Assembly (NCBI GenBank): GCA_943370145.1
Contig: CALRPY020000028.1
Span: 1-57,156 of the forward strand
Length of the DNA: 57,156 nucleotides
Direction of reading: 5' to 3'
From: Ga0077536 sp943370145
GTDB lineage: Bacteria > Pseudomonadota > Gammaproteobacteria > Ga0077536
Positions within the stretch are counted from its first letter, which is position 1. Each line of letters opens with the position of its first letter. Both the position numbers and the translations under genes were made by a program. The notes beneath the pieces are model-generated. The model searched no databases. It was not told where the DNA came from and saw only the letters and a program-made list of their open reading frames with translations. Of the stretch, positions 53,837-57,156 are shown piece after piece.

Positions 53837-54586
53837 ATGGGCGGCGACGCGCACATCGAGGTCCGCGATCTGACGATGGCCTACGGCGACTACGTGATCC
53901 AGCGCGACCTCAACTTCACGGTGAACCGCGGTGACATCTTCGTGATCATGGGCGGGAGCGGCTGCGGCAAGAGCACGCTGCTGAAGCAGATGATCGGGCT
54001 CGCGCAACCGGCGCGCGGCACCGTGCTGTACGATGGCGAGGACTACTGGGCCGCAAGCGAGGAGGCCCGGGTCGAACGCCAGCGCAATTTCGGTGTCCTG
54101 TTCCAGGCCGGCGCGCTCTGGAGCTCACTGACACTCGCGGAGAACGTGGCCTTGCCCTTGCAGGAATTCACCGGCCTGTCCGGCGATCTGATCGACGAAA
54201 TCGTCTCGCTCAAGCTGTCGCTGGTGGGGCTCGCCGGCTTCGAGAACTTCTATCCGTCGGAAATCAGCGGCGGCATGAAGAAGCGTGCCGGGCTGGCCCG
54301 GGCGATGGCGCTGGACCCTGCGATCCTGTTCTTCGACGAGCCATCGGCGGGACTGGACCCCATCAGCTCGCGGCGACTCGACGACCTGATCCTCGAGCTT
54401 CGCGACAGCCTCGGCGCGACGGTGGTGCTGGTGACCCATGAACTGGCCAGCATCTTCGCCATCGCCAACAATTCGGTATTCCTCGACGCGGACAGCAGGA
54501 CGATGATTGCGACCGGCCATCCGCAACAGCTCGCCGCCAGCGGGCCCGACAAGGTGCGCAGCTTCCTGCGCCGGGGTGAGACATGA
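53837..54586 (+). CDS. mlaF: MlaF-type ATP-binding protein
   Basis: 249 residues. Walker A GGSGCGKST is at 39-47. The Q loop is in VLFQAGALWSSLTLAEN, signature ISGGMKKRAG, Walker B ILFFDEPSAGLDP and H loop VLVTHELAS. The KKRAG signature variant is typical of MlaF/Mkl-type ATPases that serve MCE transporters. It energises phospholipid movement through MlaE. The start is ATG 53837; the frame upstream to 53738 is inside mlaE. Its stop overlaps the MCE gene by 4 bases. Confidence 0.94.
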   Translation: MGGDAHIEVRDLTMAYGDYVIQRDLNFTVNRGDIFVIMGGSGCGKSTLLKQMIGLAQPARGTVLYDGEDYWAASEEARVERQRNFGVLFQAGALWSSLTLAENVALPLQEFTGLSGDLIDEIVSLKLSLVGLAGFENFYPSEISGGMKKRAGLARAMALDPAILFFDEPSAGLDPISSRRLDDLILELRDSLGATVVLVTHELASIFAIANNSVFLDADSRTMIATGHPQQLAASGPDKVRSFLRRGET

Positions 54587-55641
54587 GCAGGAAAGCGAAT
54601 CCCAAGGTCATCGGCGGCTTCGTCCTCGGCGCGTGTGCCGTGGTGGTCGCGGCGGTGCTGCTGCTGTCCGACGGCGGGTTCTGGAAGGACAGGCCGGAAT
54701 ACATCATGTACTTCGAAGGTTCGGCGACAGGGCTGCAGGTCGGTTCCCCGGTGGTGTTCCGCGGGGTCAAGATCGGCAGCGTGCAGAGCATCGGCCTGTC
54801 GGTCGACGAAGGGACGCTCAACTTCCTGGTGCCGGTGGTGGTCCGCACCGACGAGTTCGCGATGACGAACCCGAACGGCAAGTCGGTCGAGCTTGGCAAG
54901 CTGGCCGAGAATTCCGAACTGCTGCAGCGCGGGCTGCGCGCGCGCCTCAAGACGTGGAGCTTCCTGACCGGCCAGCTCTACATCGATCTCGACTTCTACC
55001 CGGACCGTCCCCTGAAGCTCTACAGCGACGGCAAGGGCCTCGGCGAAATCCCGACCCTGCCGACCGAGGTCGAGGAACTGACCAACAAGCTCGACAAGCT
55101 GAACGTCGAAAAGCTCGTCGAGGACGTTTCGCTGATTTCCGAAGCGGTGCGCAAGCTCGTGACGTCGCCGGAAGCGGCGCGCACGCTGACGAGCCTCGAC
55201 AGCACGCTGCAGAACCTCGCGTCGCTGACGGAGCGGCTGGACAAGAGCGCCGGCCGGCTCACCCGGGACACGCAGACCGTGATGAACGAGGCGACGAACA
55301 CCCTGCGCGTCACGCGCGCGGCGCTCGACGAGAGCGCGGCGACGATGCGCGCCGGGCGCGCGACCCTGTCACGCATCGACGAGGGCGCCGCGAACCTAGC
55401 CGCGCTGACGCGGCCGGATGCCGGCCCGCTGCGCGCCGTCACGCAGGCGGGCGAGGAGCTGGCGGCCACGGCGAGGATGCTGCGCGAAGCGGCCGGCGAG
55501 AACTCCGCGACGCACTACCAGCTGAACGAGATGCTCGCGGAAACCACCGCTGCCGCCCGCGCCCTGCGGCTGCTGGCGGAGGCGCTCGAATCCGATCCGC
55601 AGTCCGTGCTCACCGGCCGCAGCCACGAGGAAGCTCCATGA
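54583..55641 (+). CDS. mlaD: MlaD-type MCE domain protein
   Basis: 352 residues, longer than E. coli MlaD (183). An N-terminal TM helix (FVLGACAVVVAAVLLL) is followed by an MCE domain at about 38-120 (YIMYFEGSATGLQVGSPVVF, GVKIGSVQSI, the segment through LKTWSFLTGQLYIDLDFYP). The rest is a long helical, coiled-coil-like region (about 155-345) rich in Leu/Ala/Glu, as in PqiB- or YebT-like and longer MCE proteins. It binds lipids in the periplasm as part of a ring on the MlaFE complex. Overlaps mlaF and the next gene by 4 bases each. Confidence 0.92.
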   Translation: MSRKANPKVIGGFVLGACAVVVAAVLLLSDGGFWKDRPEYIMYFEGSATGLQVGSPVVFRGVKIGSVQSIGLSVDEGTLNFLVPVVVRTDEFAMTNPNGKSVELGKLAENSELLQRGLRARLKTWSFLTGQLYIDLDFYPDRPLKLYSDGKGLGEIPTLPTEVEELTNKLDKLNVEKLVEDVSLISEAVRKLVTSPEAARTLTSLDSTLQNLASLTERLDKSAGRLTRDTQTVMNEATNTLRVTRAALDESAATMRAGRATLSRIDEGAANLAALTRPDAGPLRAVTQAGEELAATARMLREAAGENSATHYQLNEMLAETTAAARALRLLAEALESDPQSVLTGRSHEEAP

Positions 55642-56249
55642 ACACTGCCCCGCTGCGTCCGCGCCACGCGTTGCTGCCCGCCATGTTGTGCGTCGGTTTT
55701 GCCCTGCTCGCCGGCTGCGCACGCACGCAGCCGGCGCAGTACTACCTGTTGAGCAGTCCGGCCGGCGTTGCCGCCGAGGCGCCGGTTGCGGCCCGCCGCG
55801 TCGGGCTCGGGCCGGTGCGACTGCCTGAATACCTGGACCGGCCACAGATCGTCAGCTGGGCAAGCCCGACGCGGCTCCACCTGTCGAACACGCACCGCTG
55901 GGCGGAACCGCTGGGCAAGTCCTTCGCGCGCACGCTGCTCGCGAACCTCGCCCAGGCGCTGCCGGACACGCAGCTCGTGGCCTGGCCGTGGCGGGCCACG
56001 CAGCAGCCGGCGCTGCAGGTGACGGTCGACGTGCAGCGCTTCGAACGCACCGCCGACGGTGCGCTCGTGCTCGATGCGCGCTGGGCCGTGCAGCGGGGCG
56101 CGGCGGACGGCGCGCCCGTGTTGCACACGACATCACTGAGCGTGCCGGTCGCGGGCGCGGCGGATGACTACGACGCGCTGGTGACTGCCGCTTCCGCCGC
56201 CGTCCTCGGCCTTGCCCGGGATATCGCGGCGCGTTTGCCGCCTGGATGA
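55638..56249 (+). CDS. ABC-type transport auxiliary lipoprotein (PqiC-like)
   Basis: 203 residues. The lipoprotein signal ends in ALLAGC (Cys about 27). The mature part follows the PqiC/DUF330 pattern: QYYLLSSPAGVA, VGLGPVRLPEYLDRPQIVSW, HRWAEPLGKSFARTLLANLAQ, then VQRFERTADGALVLDARWAV. In E. coli PqiC is the outer-membrane partner of the PqiAB MCE system, so here it probably connects the MCE protein to the outer membrane. The ATG overlaps the mlaD stop (ATGA). The Mla-type operon contains no MlaC-like soluble carrier. Confidence 0.9.
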   Translation: MNTAPLRPRHALLPAMLCVGFALLAGCARTQPAQYYLLSSPAGVAAEAPVAARRVGLGPVRLPEYLDRPQIVSWASPTRLHLSNTHRWAEPLGKSFARTLLANLAQALPDTQLVAWPWRATQQPALQVTVDVQRFERTADGALVLDARWAVQRGAADGAPVLHTTSLSVPVAGAADDYDALVTAASAAVLGLARDIAARLPPG

Positions 56250-56301
56250 GCCGCCGGCGCCGTGCGGGCGCCGTTGTCCACTACAACAGAGGAGATCTCC
56301 C

Positions 56302-56700
56302 ATGATCAGGACCACCGTCGTGCCGCCGACCATGCAGAACATCTTCGAACGTTTCCACTACGCGCCCGCCGTGCGGATCGGGCCGTGGATCAGTTGCGCG
56401 GGCCAGGTCGGCCGCGACGCGAACATGCGCGTCGTCGATGGCATGGAGGCACAGATGGTGCAGGCCTGGGAAAACGTGAGGATGGTGCTCGCGGAAGCGG
56501 GGGCGGGCTTCGAGCACGTCTACGCGATGACCACCTACCACGTCGGCATCCAGGAACAGCTGGAACTGTTCTGCCAGGTCAAGGACCGCTACATCCTGCG
56601 CAGCAACCCGCCGCCGGCGTGGACCGGCGTCGGCGTCACCGCGCTGACCTTCCCCGGCCAGATTGTGGAGATCCAGGTCAACGCCTACGTGCCGGATTGA
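56302..56700 (+). CDS. RidA family protein (YjgF/YER057c/UK114)
   Basis: 132 residues, a RidA-type trimer subunit. Features: HYAPAVRIGPWISCAGQVG, QMVQAWENVRMVLAEAGAGF, HVYAMTTYHVGIQEQL and the C-terminal GVTALTFPGQIVEIQVNAYV. The canonical RidA arginine in RxxxxV-x-x-L is replaced: the comparable site reads PAWTGVGVTALTF, so deaminase activity on 2-aminoacrylate is uncertain and it may be a Rid2-7 type member. ATG at 56302 with GAGGAG upstream. 52 bases after the Mla-type operon, perhaps separate. Confidence 0.9.
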   Translation: MIRTTVVPPTMQNIFERFHYAPAVRIGPWISCAGQVGRDANMRVVDGMEAQMVQAWENVRMVLAEAGAGFEHVYAMTTYHVGIQEQLELFCQVKDRYILRSNPPPAWTGVGVTALTFPGQIVEIQVNAYVPD

Positions 56701-56743
56701 AGCGCGACAGGCGTCGGCGTTGCGCATTGAGCGCATGGGTTAG

Positions 56744-56871
56744 CCACCGAGAACACCGAGAACACCGAGAAGGATTAAGGGTCAGGTGCTGCCTGCAGGA
56801 CTTTGCCGGCGCGGAGACCGCGTCGCTCAAGTCACTCACTTTTTCCGTGCTCTCCGTGTCCTCCGTGGTGA
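56744..56871. repeat. MITE-like element A with 28-30 base imperfect inverted repeats
   Basis: The left arm at 56744-56773 is built of ACCGAGAAC repeats. The right arm at 56842-56871 is its imperfect complement (CCGTG / TCTCCGTG / TCCTCCGTGGT). Total about 128 bases. It encodes no protein. A related copy in the opposite orientation follows at 56908. Confidence 0.65.
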
Positions 56872-56907
56872 TAACCCGGGGTGTCGTTTCGCATAAGAGT
56901 CAGCTTG

Positions 56908-57033
56908 CACCACGGAGAACACGGAGAAGAAAGATGAATTGAAAGCGGGTATCGCCGCTGCGGCAGAACCCGGCAGTCGCGTCCCATCCAATCCTATTCT
57001 CTACCCTCGGTGTTCTCGGTGTTCTTGGTGGCC
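56908..57033. repeat. MITE-like element B, inverted copy of element A
   Basis: The left arm at 56908-56933 is ACCACGGAGAACACGGAG-type; the right arm at 57006-57033 is CTCGGTGTTCTCGGTGTTC-type. Read on the minus strand its interior resembles that of element A in part (for example the segment before the CCGTG arm), so A and B are inverted relative to each other. About 126 bases, no coding potential. Confidence 0.6.
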
Positions 57034-57131
57034 CATCATCACGGCCCGCGGTACCTGCGCTCAGATGTGGCCACGAGACAGCCCGCGACGGGAGCGGCGA
57101 AGACCCGCGCCCGCGTGCCTCAGAAAGAAAA

Positions 57132-57156
57132 GGTGTCAGATTTGAAATCTGACACC
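57132..57156. repeat. perfect palindrome at the window end
   Basis: GGTGTCAGATTT, one central G, then AAATCTGACACC: 12 bp perfectly paired, ending exactly at the last base of the window. It is preceded by AAAGAAAA. It may be the edge of a transposase-linked or REP-like element that continues beyond the window. Confidence 0.7.

Overview
The window is high-GC bacterial DNA from a Gram-negative organism. It carries outer-membrane lipoproteins, three envelope efflux systems, a MlaE/MlaF/MlaD lipid transporter, an MltF-type lytic transglycosylase and a YhiI-RbbA-YhhJ-type ABC exporter. That gene set, with DbpA, a ClsC-like phospholipase D protein and NarL/NarX-style signalling, suggests a gammaproteobacterium, but I cannot name the lineage. 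Coding density is high, start codons are often GTG and once TTG, and 1- to 4-base stop/start overlaps are common.

Layout. 1-3.5 kb: short GC-rich repeats, a diiron-type metallo-beta-lactamase-fold protein, a damaged and an intact tRNA-Arg(TCG) in tandem, a luciferase-like flavin monooxygenase, and an RRM RNA-binding protein with its terminator. 3.5-9.3 kb: a DUF1330 protein, the DEAD-box helicases RhlE-like and DbpA, and a divergent NarL-type regulator and histidine kinase. 9.3-22.4 kb: eight minus-strand genes with gaps of 48 bases or less. In transcription order these are an HlyD adaptor, RbbA-like ATPase/permease, ABC-2 permease, outer-membrane factor, PPK2, phosphoketolase, glycogen debranching enzyme and acetate kinase. 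22.8-28.2 kb: a lipoprotein / M48 protease / lipoprotein operon, then glycogen phosphorylase. 28.2-34.6 kb: a small secreted protein and an AcrA-AcrB-OprM type RND operon. 34.6-40.7 kb: a relic of a segmental duplication, small secreted proteins, a wHTH regulator, a SYLF protein, a MoxR ATPase with its VWA partner, and two DUF1622 membrane proteins around a second member of the small secreted family. 40.7-45 kb: a second RND permease and adaptor. 45-51 kb: MltF-like transglycosylase, VIT-like membrane protein, ClsC-like protein, and a damaged Na/Pi cotransporter. 50.8-51.7 kb: a gene with an in-frame UGA that I read as selenocysteine. 51.9-56.7 kb: a secreted DUF4124-like protein, the Mla-type operon and a RidA protein. 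56.7-57.2 kb: two inverted-repeat elements and a terminal palindrome.

How the genes fit together. Glycogen phosphorylase and debranching enzyme would release sugar phosphates. Phosphoketolase would split xylulose-5-P or fructose-6-P to acetyl-P, acetate kinase would make ATP from it, and PPK2 would exchange phosphate between nucleotides and polyphosphate. This is a plausible reserve-to-energy module. The rest is mostly envelope transport and maintenance.

The strongest unusual signal is the GrdB-like selenoprotein candidate at 50805-51701 (U-P-V-C-H motif plus a SECIS-like hairpin directly after the UGA). Next are the tRNA-Arg copy interrupted by an array of triloop hairpins, and a paralogous family of small secreted cysteine proteins beside the RND loci.
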